A stretch of 33,833 bases of DNA, taken from assembly GCA_019236735.1 (NCBI GenBank), contig JAFAIM010000078.1:1-33833 (forward strand), in the 5' to 3' direction. Under the pieces are notes generated by a model, which ran no database searches, was not told the DNA's origin, and saw only the letters and a program-made list of their open reading frames with translations. This DNA comes from Burkholderiaceae bacterium (GTDB taxonomy: Bacteria > Pseudomonadota > Gammaproteobacteria > Burkholderiales > Burkholderiaceae_F). Shown in pieces: positions 14,616-24,368 of this stretch; the first letter of the stretch is position 1; every line of letters starts with the position of its first letter. Both the position numbers and the translations under genes were made by a program.

Positions 14616-17600
14616 TCAGCCGGCCCCCGGCGCGGGGGCCTCGGGTTTGGCGCGCTCGTGTCGTTTCACTTGGGGCTCGGCCCAGGAGCCGGTGACATCG
14701 TACTCAAACGAAAAGATCTTCGACAGCGGATGGCGCAACACCCACTGCGCGAGGAAGGTACCGATTCCGATCGCCGGATTCGCCAGAAAAGCATACAGCA
14801 CCGACGCCGAGGTCGCACTGATCTCGGGCAGCACCAGCACGTGCAGGTTTTGCGTTTCGGCGCGAAGGTCGGTTTCGCCCTCGATCAGGACGCTGGCGTC
14901 GACGCCGATCATCTTGAAGTCGTGCGTGGTGAGCACGCCGTTGGCAACTTGCGCGGTGGCGTGAAGGGTGTCGAACGCGAAGCCCTTGGAAAAGACGTCA
15001 CGGAAATCGAGCGTTATGCGGCGCGGCAGTGATTGCAGCGACATCACCCCGAGCAGGCGCGCAACTCCGGGATCCGCCTTCAGGAACTGCCCCTTTTGGG
15101 CATTCAGCAGCAACGTGCCCGACAGCGTCGCGTAGTCGATTGAGAACGGCGATCCGAGCCACGCCAAATCCGCGGTGAATTTTCCCGCGCCATTGCGGAG
15201 TACTCCGGCCAGACCGAAGCGGCCGAGCAGGTTGCCGGCGTTGACGATGTCCAGCGTGATCGCCAGTGTCATCTTGCGCTTTTGCGTTCCGGGCTCGCGT
15301 TGCCACTGCCCGACGCCGGAAACGTGTCCGTCCGGGTTATCGATCTGCAGGCGCTTGAGCTGCCATACGTTGGTGCGTCCGCCGCCGGAGTTCTGCGCAT
15401 CCAGCTCGAGGTGTCCGAGTTTGGTCGATCCGAGCACGAAGTCGTCGGCCACGACGTCGAGCTCGGGCAGCTCGCGCGACGGTGCATCGAGCACTTCGGT
15501 CACCGACGCGCCCTCCGGGATCACCAAGTGGGCCAGGCGGGCCGTCAGGCGCCCCGGTGCCGAGTGCGGCCCAGGCATCCAGCTGAGCGAGCCGGACGTC
15601 TGGTCTGCTCCGATGTTGGCGTTCCACGCTCCTTCGGCTGTGCGGCTGGCGCCAAGCACGACATTGTCGAGGAGCTTGCCGGAGACCAGCAGCTTGTCGA
15701 CGTGTACTGCGACCAGGCTCGGTGCGCTGCTGGACGTGGCAGCGGAGCCGCCCTCGGAGGCGGTTTCGAGCAGCGGCAGCCAGCGATCGGCGTCCAGGTC
15801 GGTCAGCGACACTTCCAGCAGCAGTCCCGTTTCCGGCAGAGCGCCGGGCGCCCCGATGCTGATGACACCGCGGTCGATCCGCAACGCACCGTCTTGCGCG
15901 GGATCGGCAACACGTTCCAGCTGCACGTCGACCAGCTGGCCAGCGGTCACGTGCACGCTTTCGCGCGGTGGCGTGACCCCCTGAGCCGGAGCGATCGCGA
16001 GGTTCAGCGCAAGCGCATCGGTCGCGGATTTGGCGAGCGGCGGCGGCAGATCGACCGTCAGGCCCAGCAGATCGGACGACACGTGCAGCTCGAGCGCTTG
16101 GCCGCGGATCGTCAGTGCCGCGGTGTAGCGCGCCGTCCCCTGAACGTGATCGAGCAGCTGGCGTACCAACGACGATTCGATCTGGCGGCGTACTCCTTGC
16201 GGCGTGGCCGTGCCGACAACCTGGAGCGACACCGCGCCGTCTTTTGTTTCGGCGGTGATATGCGCCTGCCCGCCGACGAAGCCGGCCGAGATGCCTGGAA
16301 TCCGGATTCCGTGCTGATCGAAATCGAGCCGGCCCGAAACCGCAGTCAGCGGCGACAGGTCGGTTCGCAGCACGACATCGTTGCCCTGGAAGAACACCGA
16401 GCCGTCGACTTGCGTGTCGGTTGCATGATTCAACGGGATGTCGAGCTTGATCTGCAGCCGCCCGGGTCCACCGGCGCGCGTGTTATCCAGGAACCCTCCG
16501 ATCATCTTGCCGACCGGGCTGACGTCGACGTACTGCACCAGGTCCGCCAGTGGCCCGGCTCCTTGACCGGAGATCGCCAGATGCGGGTCGTGCGTAGCCA
16601 GACCGGAAATTCGGCCAGCAGCGTTGGCCAAGTGCACGCCGTACACGGCGCCTTTTCCGCGGACGATCTCGATTTCGTCGCCTTTGATGTTCAGATCCGC
16701 ATCGACACCCGTCATCGCCGGCCACGGGCGCGGACGGACGTGCCGCGGCGTGGAGGGCGCATAGTCCAGCGTTACGCCACTCAGGTGCATCGATGCGTGG
16801 AAATCGCCGCTGTCGCGCGCGGCGAACGGAAACGCGGCGAGCGGGCCTTGTAGGCGCAGCGTCCCCGCCGAAATCCGCCCCTCGCGCAGGGCGGCCTGCA
16901 GCCAATCGCGAGCTCCGGCGCCTGCCTCGATTGGCACGTAGCGGTACAGGGCCGCAGCATTGGCTCGGGGAAGATTGGCAGTAACGTCGACGAAGGGTGC
17001 GCCGGAGGCGTCCTGCCGATACGTTCCGGAGGCGTCGAGTTGCAGGTCATCGCTGCTGATCGCAAGCTGGTCGACGCCGATGTCGAGCGCGGGCGATGTC
17101 TTCCAGTGCACGCGTGCGTCCAGCCGGGCCGCCGGGAATTCCTCGGGGAAAACTCCCGGAAACACCACGCGAGCGTCGGTGCTCGAAAGCGACAGCGTGC
17201 CGCTGCCGGCGGCCATGTCGATCGACCCCGACAAGTTCTGAAAGCCGGGCTGTCCCGGGCGCGCGCCACTTCCCTCTGTGGGCTCTGCGGTCCGCGCCGG
17301 CAGCGACAGCCGGTCGAATCGGGTGCGCAGTGCGATGCCAGCCACGCTTTGCGGGTCGTCGGTCCACGAAGCTCGCAGGTCGGTCAGTGTTCCACGAAGC
17401 GGGCAGCGGGTGAGGAGATCCTCGGCAGCGGCGGGAAGCGGCAACTGGGCCCCCAGCGCCGCCAGGTCGTCCAGTGACAACACGTTGACGCTGATCTCGG
17501 TGAGCGCGCCCGCGCCCGGCCGAGCAAGCGGGTGCGAGATCCGGTAGGTCGCGTCGGTCACGGGCAGATGCAAGCCGCCGGATCCGCGGAATGCCAGGTG

Positions 17601-18749
17601 GGCGAGCGCGATGTCCTGTCCTTGCGCGGAAGCGGTGCGCCAGGCCTGCTGTGTGATGCGCCCCTGCAGGCTGGACAAGCGCAGCGGCGCGCCTTGGGAA
17701 CGCAGCATCAGCTCGACATCCTTCAACGCAACATCGGCGCGGGCGCGCTGTACGCTGAGCGCGCTGAAGTCGATCCATGCGCGCAGAGCGCCGCTGCCGC
17801 GCCAGACGCGAAACGGCTGCGGCAGCACGCGCGCAAACGATTCGATGCGGGCCAGGTCCGCGTAGTTCAGCTGCACGAACAGGCGTCCAGACCAGCCTGC
17901 CGGATCCGACACAGGGCGCGACCACGCGCTCTCGAGCCATCCGCGCACGTCAATCGCGTCGGCGACGTCGGGCGGTGGGTGCGCTCGCAAGGCGAAGTAG
18001 TGCGTGCCGAAATGGTGCGTTAACAGAACATCGACGTCGGTCAGATCGATCGAGCTTGCGGCCGGCCCGCTATCGGGCGCCTGACCGGCGTCGTCGTAGT
18101 AGTGGACGACCGCTTGGTTGACTGCGACGTGCCGCTGCTCGAGCGCCCACGCCATCGCTGCGTTGCTCGTTTCGGAGGCTGCCAAGTCGATCGGCATTCC
18201 GGCGATCAGCAGCTTGGAGTCGGATACCCGCCGCACCTCGATCTGCGGCGCCAGCACGGTCAGCGAGATTAGCTGGGGTCGCAGCGTTGGCACGCTGGTC
18301 CAGGACAGCACCGCGTCGATCTGGGGCAACATCAGCGAGACGGCGCCGCTCGCGTCATGCAGCTCCACGTCAGTGAGCTGCAGGCGCGGATGGAGTCCCA
18401 GCCAGCTCGACTCGATGCGCCCGATCGTGACCCGCTGCTTCAGCAGCGCCGAGGCGCGCTGCTCGATCGGCTCGCGCCAGCGGTCGATGTGCGGCATCCA
18501 CCATACGCGCAACGCGATCAGCGACAGGCAGAAGACGAAATAGACGGCGAGCGCAAGCCAGCCCGCGGCGCGCAGGCCCCACAGCAGCGCGAGCAGTCCC
18601 CCGGCGCCGATTCGCCCCGCCACGGAGCGCTCGGCCGCCTCGACCGCGTGCTCGACAGCCTCGACGGAGTGAAGGAGTTCGGCTCGAACTGCGGCCGCCT
18701 TGCCGCCGGAATGTGGCGCGGGGTTGCCGCCTGCGTGCTTGTCGTCCAT
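14616..18749 (-). CDS. yhdP: AsmA-like envelope lipid-transport protein YhdP
   Basis: YhdP is a giant inner-membrane-anchored protein that spans the periplasm. Together with TamB and YdbH it moves phospholipids to the outer membrane. The 1377-aa product has a cytoplasmic N-terminus, one transmembrane helix at about 61-81, and then a very long region of repeating beta-rich AsmA/DUF3971 sequence (LLKQRVTIGRIESSWLGLHP onward). The C-terminus is AsmA-like with GVMSLQSLPRRITLDFRDVF and GVDASVLIEGETDL. The frame stays open 104 codons further upstream. The ATG at 18749 is chosen because residues before it are arginine-rich noise and would cross into the glnE promoter. It is divergent from glnE. Confidence 0.92.
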   Translation of the reverse strand: MDDKHAGGNPAPHSGGKAAAVRAELLHSVEAVEHAVEAAERSVAGRIGAGGLLALLWGLRAAGWLALAVYFVFCLSLIALRVWWMPHIDRWREPIEQRASALLKQRVTIGRIESSWLGLHPRLQLTDVELHDASGAVSLMLPQIDAVLSWTSVPTLRPQLISLTVLAPQIEVRRVSDSKLLIAGMPIDLAASETSNAAMAWALEQRHVAVNQAVVHYYDDAGQAPDSGPAASSIDLTDVDVLLTHHFGTHYFALRAHPPPDVADAIDVRGWLESAWSRPVSDPAGWSGRLFVQLNYADLARIESFARVLPQPFRVWRGSGALRAWIDFSALSVQRARADVALKDVELMLRSQGAPLRLSSLQGRITQQAWRTASAQGQDIALAHLAFRGSGGLHLPVTDATYRISHPLARPGAGALTEISVNVLSLDDLAALGAQLPLPAAAEDLLTRCPLRGTLTDLRASWTDDPQSVAGIALRTRFDRLSLPARTAEPTEGSGARPGQPGFQNLSGSIDMAAGSGTLSLSSTDARVVFPGVFPEEFPAARLDARVHWKTSPALDIGVDQLAISSDDLQLDASGTYRQDASGAPFVDVTANLPRANAAALYRYVPIEAGAGARDWLQAALREGRISAGTLRLQGPLAAFPFAARDSGDFHASMHLSGVTLDYAPSTPRHVRPRPWPAMTGVDADLNIKGDEIEIVRGKGAVYGVHLANAAGRISGLATHDPHLAISGQGAGPLADLVQYVDVSPVGKMIGGFLDNTRAGGPGRLQIKLDIPLNHATDTQVDGSVFFQGNDVVLRTDLSPLTAVSGRLDFDQHGIRIPGISAGFVGGQAHITAETKDGAVSLQVVGTATPQGVRRQIESSLVRQLLDHVQGTARYTAALTIRGQALELHVSSDLLGLTVDLPPPLAKSATDALALNLAIAPAQGVTPPRESVHVTAGQLVDVQLERVADPAQDGALRIDRGVISIGAPGALPETGLLLEVSLTDLDADRWLPLLETASEGGSAATSSSAPSLVAVHVDKLLVSGKLLDNVVLGASRTAEGAWNANIGADQTSGSLSWMPGPHSAPGRLTARLAHLVIPEGASVTEVLDAPSRELPELDVVADDFVLGSTKLGHLELDAQNSGGGRTNVWQLKRLQIDNPDGHVSGVGQWQREPGTQKRKMTLAITLDIVNAGNLLGRFGLAGVLRNGAGKFTADLAWLGSPFSIDYATLSGTLLLNAQKGQFLKADPGVARLLGVMSLQSLPRRITLDFRDVFSKGFAFDTLHATAQVANGVLTTHDFKMIGVDASVLIEGETDLRAETQNLHVLVLPEISATSASVLYAFLANPAIGIGTFLAQWVLRHPLSKIFSFEYDVTGSWAEPQVKRHERAKPEAPAPGAG

Positions 18750-18758
18750 TGCGTTCGG

Positions 18759-18786
18759 TTGGAATCGATGCCGAGCTGCGTACAAT
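18759..18786 (+). promoter_or_regulatory. sigma-70-like promoter of glnE
   Basis: TTGGAA (18759-18764, four of six matches) and TACAAT (18781-18786, five of six) are separated by 16 bases in the yhdP/glnE divergent gap. The predicted RNA start near 18793 leaves about 110 bases before the glnE ATG. Confidence 0.5.
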
Positions 18787-18903
18787 CGCGCAAACCATCG
18801 GCGCCGCACGCGGACTCGGACGCTAGCACAGGCCACGCCGCCGACGCTTCGCCTCCGAAGTGGTTGCCCTGCGCTGCGCCCGTGCTCTTCTGGGCTGGGG
18901 TTC

Positions 18904-21714
18904 ATGAACGAGGACCTGCGGCGCGCTGCCGGCACGGCCCTGCAGTGCAGCCACTTCGTCACGCGCGCACTGACGGTCGAGTTGGGCGCGGGCGCCGATG
19001 CGCCGGCGCAGCTCAGCTGGCTCGCCGCCAACGCCGAGCATCGTTGGGATCGGGCGCGCATCGAGGAGCACCTTGTTGCCGATCGCCGCGCGCATCCTGG
19101 TCTCGAAGCTGCCGCCTGGCTGCGCGCCGCGTTGCGCCGCGTGCGCCGGCGGCTGTTGCTGGCCGTGCTGGTGCGCGACGTCGCCGGGTGCGCCGATCTG
19201 GCCGAAGTGACCGGCTCGATGACGGCGCTGGCCGAATGCAGCGTTCGGCAATCCCTGCGCGCAATTGCGCCAGCGTTGGCTGAGCGTCACGGAGTTCCCT
19301 CCGACACCGCACAACAGGCCCAGGACCTGCTCGTGGTCGCGATGGGAAAAGCCGGGGCGGGCGAGCTGAATGTGTCGTCCGATCTGGATCTCGTGTTCGT
19401 ATACGACGGCGAAGGACGCACGCGCACGGCTTCGCCCGGACATCCCATCGCGCGCGAGGTCACGAACCAGGAGTTTTTCGAGCGCCTCGGGCGGGAGCTG
19501 ATCGCACAGCTTGCCGAGTCGACCACTGACGGCTTCGTGTTCCGCGTCGATATGCGGCTGCGGCCCAACGGGGATTCCGGCCCGCTGGTCGTGTCGTGCG
19601 CGATGCTCGAGGAATACCTGACACGCCAGGGACGCGAGTGGGAACGACTCGCCTGGCTCAAAGGCCGGGTGATCTCGGAGCCGGTTCTCGCGCCGCCGGA
19701 TTCGTTCGAACGGCAGATCGCGTCGCTGCAGGCCTGCGTGCAGCCGTTCGTGTTCCGCCGCTACCTGGATTTCAACGCGATCGGCGCGCTGCGCGATCTG
19801 CACGCCAAAATCCAGCGCCAGGCCGAGCGGCTCGCGCACGGGCGCAGCGCGGCCGATCACGTCAAGCTCGGCCGCGGCGGCATCCGTGAAATCGAGTTCA
19901 CCGTGCAAACGTTCCAGGTGATGCGCGGCGGGCGCGACGCGCGCCTGCGCTCGCGTCCGACCCTCGATACGCTTGCAACGCTGGCAGAGGCCGGCCTGCT
20001 TGCCGCGGAGGAATGCGGCGCGCTCGAGCGTGCGTATCGATTCCTGCGTCGCCTGGAACACGCGCTGCAGTACATCGACGACGCCCAGACGCACGTGATT
20101 CCACCGCCCGGGGAGGCGCGCGAGCGCGTCGCGCAGCTTCTCGGCCTTGCCGGAGGCGAGCAGTTGATGGATGGGTACCGGCAGCACACCGCGCCGGTGG
20201 CTCAGCTATTCGATCGCATTTTCGCCGCACGCGAACGCTCTGGTTTCGATCGTGCGCCCGCCGACCCGGCCGCCGAACTGGCCGGATTCGACTTCGACGA
20301 TGTGCAGGCGATGGCGCAAAGGGTGACGGCGCTTCTGCAGTCGCCTCGCGTGGCCGCTACCTCGGAAGCCAATCAGCGGAGAATGGCGCACCTGGTTCGC
20401 GGTGCCCTGCCGGCAATCGCGCAGGAGGCGCAGCGTGTGCACGCGCGCGGGGGTGCGCGGCTTGACCAGATCTTCCTGCGCTGGCTCCAGCTGCTCGAAG
20501 TCATCTGCGGGCGCGTCACGTACGTCGCGCTGCTCGACGAATACGAGCAGGCGGTCGCTCGCGTGGCACGCGTGCTCGCATCCGGACGGTGGGCCGCTGA
20601 ATACTTGGCGCGCCATCCGATCGTGCTGGACGAGCTGCTCGACGAGCGCATCGCCGCTGAGCCGCCGGGGCCGGACTTCGTGCCGCGCTGGACTGCGCAG
20701 GTGAAGCGGCAGCTCGACCCGCAGGGCGACGTCGAACACATGATGAACGTGTTGCGCGATGCGCACCACGCACAGGTGTTCCGCCTGCTATTGGCCGACG
20801 TCAACGGTCTTCTCAGCGTGGAGGCCCTTGCCGACCAGCTCTCCGCGCTGGCCGATTCCGTGCTGGATCTGAGCCTCGGCACCCTATGGCGCAGGCAGCG
20901 CGGCGCAGATGGAGACGCGGCCGCGCCGCGGCTGGCGATCGTCGCTTACGGCAAGCTCGGCGGCAAGGAGCTCGGCTATGCGTCGGACTTGGACCTGATC
21001 TTCGTGTACGACGACCCGGACGCGGACGCGCCCGCTGCCTACGCCCAACTGGTGCGCCGGCTGGTGAGCTGGCTTTCGACCCCCACTTCCAGCGGCGTGC
21101 TGTTCGACGTGGACATGCGGCTGCGTCCGAACGGCAACGCGGGTCTGCTGGTCACTTCGTTGGAGGCGTTTGCGCGCTATCAGCTCAACGCCGACGGACG
21201 CGGAGCCTGGGTATGGGAGCACCAGGCACTGACCCGTGCGCGCGCGTGCGCGGGCGACCCGCGGGTCGGCCAGCGAGTCGAGCAGTTGCGGCGCGAGGTC
21301 CTCGCACAGCCGCGCGATCGCACGCAGCTGGCGGCCGAGGTGCTGGACATGCGAAAGCGCATGCTGCAGGGCCATCCGAACGAATCCGGGCTGTTCGACG
21401 TAAAGCACGACCGAGGCGGCATGGTCGACATCGAATTCGCGGTTCAGTTTTTGGTGCTGGCCGAGGCGGCCCGGCACCCCGAACTACTGGGCAACCTCGG
21501 CAACATCGCGCTGCTGGGAATCGCCGGGCGGCTGGAATTGGTCGAGCCGCAGCTTGCGAGCGCCGCTGCGGCCGCGTACCGCGAGTACCGTCGCATCCAG
21601 CACGGCTTGCGCTTGGATGGCGCCGAGTTCGCGCGGGTAAAGGCCTCTAACGTTGCTGGCCACATCGACGCGGTGCAGCGCCTGTGGCGGGCAGTGTTCG
21701 GAGCCGACGGTTAG
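18904..21714 (+). CDS. glnE: bifunctional glutamine synthetase adenylyltransferase/adenylyl-removing enzyme
   Basis: GlnE adds AMP to, and removes it from, glutamine synthetase in response to PII protein and glutamine, so it controls nitrogen assimilation. The 936-aa product carries both nucleotidyltransferase domains. The N-terminal adenylyl-removase has MGKAGAGELNVSSDLDLVFVYD (about 147-168). The C-terminal adenylyltransferase has YGKLGGKELGYASDLDLIFVYDD (about 682-704). Both contain the paired Asp-x-Asp metal ligands. HDRGGMVDIEFAVQFLVL lies near the C-terminus. The ATG at 18904 follows a G-rich stretch; the frame extends upstream but opposes yhdP. Length matches the family. Confidence 0.95.
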   Translation: MNEDLRRAAGTALQCSHFVTRALTVELGAGADAPAQLSWLAANAEHRWDRARIEEHLVADRRAHPGLEAAAWLRAALRRVRRRLLLAVLVRDVAGCADLAEVTGSMTALAECSVRQSLRAIAPALAERHGVPSDTAQQAQDLLVVAMGKAGAGELNVSSDLDLVFVYDGEGRTRTASPGHPIAREVTNQEFFERLGRELIAQLAESTTDGFVFRVDMRLRPNGDSGPLVVSCAMLEEYLTRQGREWERLAWLKGRVISEPVLAPPDSFERQIASLQACVQPFVFRRYLDFNAIGALRDLHAKIQRQAERLAHGRSAADHVKLGRGGIREIEFTVQTFQVMRGGRDARLRSRPTLDTLATLAEAGLLAAEECGALERAYRFLRRLEHALQYIDDAQTHVIPPPGEARERVAQLLGLAGGEQLMDGYRQHTAPVAQLFDRIFAARERSGFDRAPADPAAELAGFDFDDVQAMAQRVTALLQSPRVAATSEANQRRMAHLVRGALPAIAQEAQRVHARGGARLDQIFLRWLQLLEVICGRVTYVALLDEYEQAVARVARVLASGRWAAEYLARHPIVLDELLDERIAAEPPGPDFVPRWTAQVKRQLDPQGDVEHMMNVLRDAHHAQVFRLLLADVNGLLSVEALADQLSALADSVLDLSLGTLWRRQRGADGDAAAPRLAIVAYGKLGGKELGYASDLDLIFVYDDPDADAPAAYAQLVRRLVSWLSTPTSSGVLFDVDMRLRPNGNAGLLVTSLEAFARYQLNADGRGAWVWEHQALTRARACAGDPRVGQRVEQLRREVLAQPRDRTQLAAEVLDMRKRMLQGHPNESGLFDVKHDRGGMVDIEFAVQFLVLAEAARHPELLGNLGNIALLGIAGRLELVEPQLASAAAAAYREYRRIQHGLRLDGAEFARVKASNVAGHIDAVQRLWRAVFGADG

Positions 21715-21772
21715 AATCGCCGACACAGAAAGGAAAAAAACCACAGCAGGGAAAGACGCGGGAGAAGCTTCG

Positions 21773-22693
21773 ATGTCGATGTCCGACCGGGACGGCTGGA
21801 TCTGGTACGACGGCAAGGTGGTGCCGTGGCGCGAGGCCACCATCCACGTGCTGACCCATTCGCTGCACTACGGGCTGTCGGTGTTCGAGGGGGTGCGCGC
21901 GTACAAGACGACTTCCGGAACCGCGATTTTCCGGCTGCGCGAACACACCGAGCGGCTGTTCAATTCGGCGCGGATTTTCCTGATGCAGATCCCGTTCACG
22001 CCGGAGCAGCTGATGGACGCCCAGAAGCAGGTGGTGCGTTCCAACCAGCTCGAGTCATGCTATGTGCGCCCGATCGCCTTCTACGGGTCGGAGAAGATGG
22101 GAGTCAGCCCAATCGGTGCACGCGTACACGTCGCCATCGCGGCCTGGCCGTGGGGCGCATACCTCGGAGAGGAAGGCTTGCAAAAAGGCATCCGGGTGAA
22201 GACGTCTTCGTACGCTCGGCACCACATCAATGTCTCGATGGTCCGCTCGAAGACCGGCGGCCACTACGTCAATTCCATCCTCGCCAATCTGGAGGCTACG
22301 CGCGAGGGCTACGACGAAGCTTTGCTGCTGGACACGCAGGGTTTCGTCGCAGAGGGTGCGGGCGAGAATCTGTTCATCGTTCGCGGCGGCCAGCTGTACG
22401 AGCCGCAGCTGGTGTCGGGTCTGGCGGGGATCACGAGGCAGACCGTGATCGAGCTGGCGAACGACCTGGGCCTGTCGGTGCAGTCCAAGCCAATGACGCG
22501 CGACGACGTGTATTTGGCGGACGAAGCGTTCTTCTCGGGAACGGCTGCCGAAATCACTCCGATTCGCGAGCTCGATGGCAGACCGATCGGCGCCGGGCGA
22601 CGCGGCGCGCTAACCGAGAAGATTCAGACCGCGTTCTTCGATGCCGTCTACGGGCGCACCCCTCGGTACCTCGAATGGCTGACGCCGGTATGA
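21773..22693 (+). CDS. ilvE: branched-chain amino acid aminotransferase IlvE
   Basis: IlvE is the PLP enzyme that makes the last transamination step to Val, Leu and Ile. The 306-aa product has VFEGVRAYKT near residue 38, the PLP-binding lysine at about Lys160 in VRSKTGGHYVN, the EGAGENLF motif, and FFSGTAAEITPIRELDGR near the C-terminus. GGAGAAG at 21761-21767, five bases before the ATG, fixes the start. The frame extends into glnE but that part is not coding. The gap to glnE is 58 bases with an A-rich stretch, so it may be co-transcribed with glnE. Its TGA overlaps the ATG of the next gene. Confidence 0.95.
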   Translation: MSMSDRDGWIWYDGKVVPWREATIHVLTHSLHYGLSVFEGVRAYKTTSGTAIFRLREHTERLFNSARIFLMQIPFTPEQLMDAQKQVVRSNQLESCYVRPIAFYGSEKMGVSPIGARVHVAIAAWPWGAYLGEEGLQKGIRVKTSSYARHHINVSMVRSKTGGHYVNSILANLEATREGYDEALLLDTQGFVAEGAGENLFIVRGGQLYEPQLVSGLAGITRQTVIELANDLGLSVQSKPMTRDDVYLADEAFFSGTAAEITPIRELDGRPIGAGRRGALTEKIQTAFFDAVYGRTPRYLEWLTPV

Positions 22694-22890
22694 CGAAGAC
22701 GCTGCCGCCGGTCGTGGAGTTGTCGGCCGACAATCTGCCGGCTTTCTGCCCGAATCCGTCGATGCCGGTCTGGAACCATCATCCCCGCGTGTTCCTGGAA
22801 CTCGGTCCGCAGGGAGAGGCGATGTGCCCGTACTGCGGCACGCGCTACCGCCTCCGGCCGGGGTTGTCCGCAAAGTCCGGTTCGCACTGA
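22690..22890 (+). CDS. CHCC-type zinc-finger protein, 66 aa
   Basis: A small protein of the zinc-finger CHCC family, related to the zinc-binding domain of the complex I subunit NDUFS6. Likely zinc ligands are Cys20, His30 or His31, Cys46 and Cys49 (CPNPS, WNHHPRV and CPYCGTRY). The cellular role in bacteria is not established. The ATG overlaps the ilvE stop (ATGA), which points to translational coupling. This small gene behind ilvE is a recurring betaproteobacterial arrangement. Confidence 0.88.
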   Translation: MTKTLPPVVELSADNLPAFCPNPSMPVWNHHPRVFLELGPQGEAMCPYCGTRYRLRPGLSAKSGSH

Positions 22891-23337
22891 ATGACCCGCT
22901 TGAGCAAGCCGCTGCTGTTCGCTTCCCCCGAAGAATGCGAGCAGGCGTTTTACGATGCGTTGGAGAGCGGCGACGTCGACACGGTGAGCGATGTCTGGTT
23001 GGACGACGATGACGTTTGCTGCGTGCACCCGGGCGGTCCGCGCCTGATCGGCTACACCGCGGTGCGCTCGTCGCTGGCCACGCTGCTGGCAGCCGGCGCG
23101 TTGCAGATCCGGACGCTTTCGCGCAAGTGTTTCGAGTCTTCCACGGTTGCCGTCACCAGCGTGATCGAGGAGGTCGTGGTGGCGCAAGCGGGCGGCCGTC
23201 AGGTGGTCCACGTGATCGCGACCAACGCGTTTACCCGAACGCCGGCCGGATGGAAGATGGTGCTGCACCATGCGGCGCCGGCTCCTCAGGGGCGCGTTGC
23301 GGACGTCACCGAGACACCGCACGGCCCGGTTCATTGA
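22891..23337 (+). CDS. NTF2-like (SnoaL-type) protein, 148 aa
   Basis: The product begins SPEECEQAFYDALESGDVDTV and continues with VWLDDDDVCCVHPGGPRLIGYTAV. It ends in a beta-rich half containing TNAFTRTPAGWKMVLHHAAPAP. This helix-then-sheet pattern, with the terminal GWKMVLHH strand, is that of the NTF2/SnoaL-like fold, a cone-shaped pocket that can bind or isomerise small molecules. No substrate can be inferred. The ATG directly follows the TGA of the zinc-finger gene, so translation is probably coupled. Confidence 0.82.
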   Translation: MTRLSKPLLFASPEECEQAFYDALESGDVDTVSDVWLDDDDVCCVHPGGPRLIGYTAVRSSLATLLAAGALQIRTLSRKCFESSTVAVTSVIEEVVVAQAGGRQVVHVIATNAFTRTPAGWKMVLHHAAPAPQGRVADVTETPHGPVH

Positions 23338-24317
23338 ATTCGAGATCGAGTGAGGGAGCCTATCGCCCGCCTGCATGGTTGCCGGGCGGGCATGCGCAAA
23401 CCCTTGCGGGAGCGCTGTTGGCCAGGCGCCCGGCTGTCTCCTACCGGCGCGAGATCTGGACCAGCCCGGACGGCGACACCATCGGCGCCGATTTCGCGCA
23501 GCCCGAACCTCTGACGGCAGCCGCGCCGGTGCTGGCGCTGTTTCACGGCTTGGAGGGTTCATCGAGCAGCCCTTACGCGCTCGCGTTGATGCACGAAGCG
23601 GTTTCGCGCGGCTGGCGCGCGCTCGTGCTGCATTTTCGCGGCTGTGGGGCCGTTCCGAACCGGCTTGCGCGCGCATACCACAGCGGTGACTCGGAGGAGG
23701 CAGACTGGATGCTGCGCGCGCTCGCGGCACGCTGGCCGCAGGCGCCGCTGCATGCGGCGGGGGTTTCGCTCGGCGGCAACGTGCTGAGCAAATGGCTCGG
23801 CGAGCGCGAGGAAAATGCGCACCTGCTGCAAGCTGCCGCCGTCGTAAGCGTGCCGTTCGATCTGACTGCGGGGGGAGCGGCGCTGGCGCGCGGCTGGAAC
23901 CGACTGCTGTACGCGCGCCATTTCCTACGGTCGATGCAGCGCAAAGCCCTCGCGTTCGACCGGTCGTTTCCCGGACGCATCGACATCGCGCGGGTCGTTG
24001 CGAGCCGCGACCTGTACGACTTCGATGAGTCGTTTACCGCTCCGCTGCACGGTTTTCGCGATGCCTTGCACTACTGGCACGCAGCTTCGAGCAAACCATG
24101 GCTGCGATCGGTCGCGGTGCCGTTGCTGGCGATCAGCGCGCGCAACGACCCGTTCGTGCCGGCGGCAAGCTTGCCGACGCCGGCGTGTGTTTCGCGCTCA
24201 GTGCTGCTCGAGCAGCCGTCTCAGGGCGGCCACGCCTCGTTCGTACGCGGCCCCTGGCCGGGCGAGCTGGGGTTCGTTCCGCGGCGGATTCTTGAATTTT
24301 TCCAGCGCGGCGCGTAG
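23334..24317 (+). CDS. YheT-type alpha/beta hydrolase
   Basis: A cytoplasmic alpha/beta-fold hydrolase of the YheT/ABHD1-3 group, presumed esterase or lipase. The 327-aa product starts near the family-conserved YRPPAWLPGGHAQT. It has the oxyanion segment LFHGLEGSSSSPY. The likely triad is Ser145 (GVSLGGN), Asp272 (SARNDPFVP) and His300 (QGGHASF). The only in-frame start before the conserved region is a TTG at 23334, overlapping the previous gene's stop as TTGA. This suggests start by re-initiation. The frame is open upstream only as a shadow of the previous gene. It is the last gene of the ilvE run. Confidence 0.88.
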   Translation: MNSRSSEGAYRPPAWLPGGHAQTLAGALLARRPAVSYRREIWTSPDGDTIGADFAQPEPLTAAAPVLALFHGLEGSSSSPYALALMHEAVSRGWRALVLHFRGCGAVPNRLARAYHSGDSEEADWMLRALAARWPQAPLHAAGVSLGGNVLSKWLGEREENAHLLQAAAVVSVPFDLTAGGAALARGWNRLLYARHFLRSMQRKALAFDRSFPGRIDIARVVASRDLYDFDESFTAPLHGFRDALHYWHAASSKPWLRSVAVPLLAISARNDPFVPAASLPTPACVSRSVLLEQPSQGGHASFVRGPWPGELGFVPRRILEFFQRGA

Positions 24318-24368
24318 TGATGCCTAGCGGAGCCGGCGGCCGGCACGGGCGCCGGGGATTTGGGGGCG

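Noticed and set aside
15282-16853. Long plus-strand ORF (523 codons) opposite yhdP
   Set aside because: It is antisense to conserved AsmA-like sequence, is arginine- and glutamine-rich without motifs, and has no ribosome-binding site.
18823-20187. Long minus-strand ORF (454 codons) opposite glnE
   Set aside because: It mirrors the nucleotidyltransferase domain of GlnE and has no recognisable protein motif.
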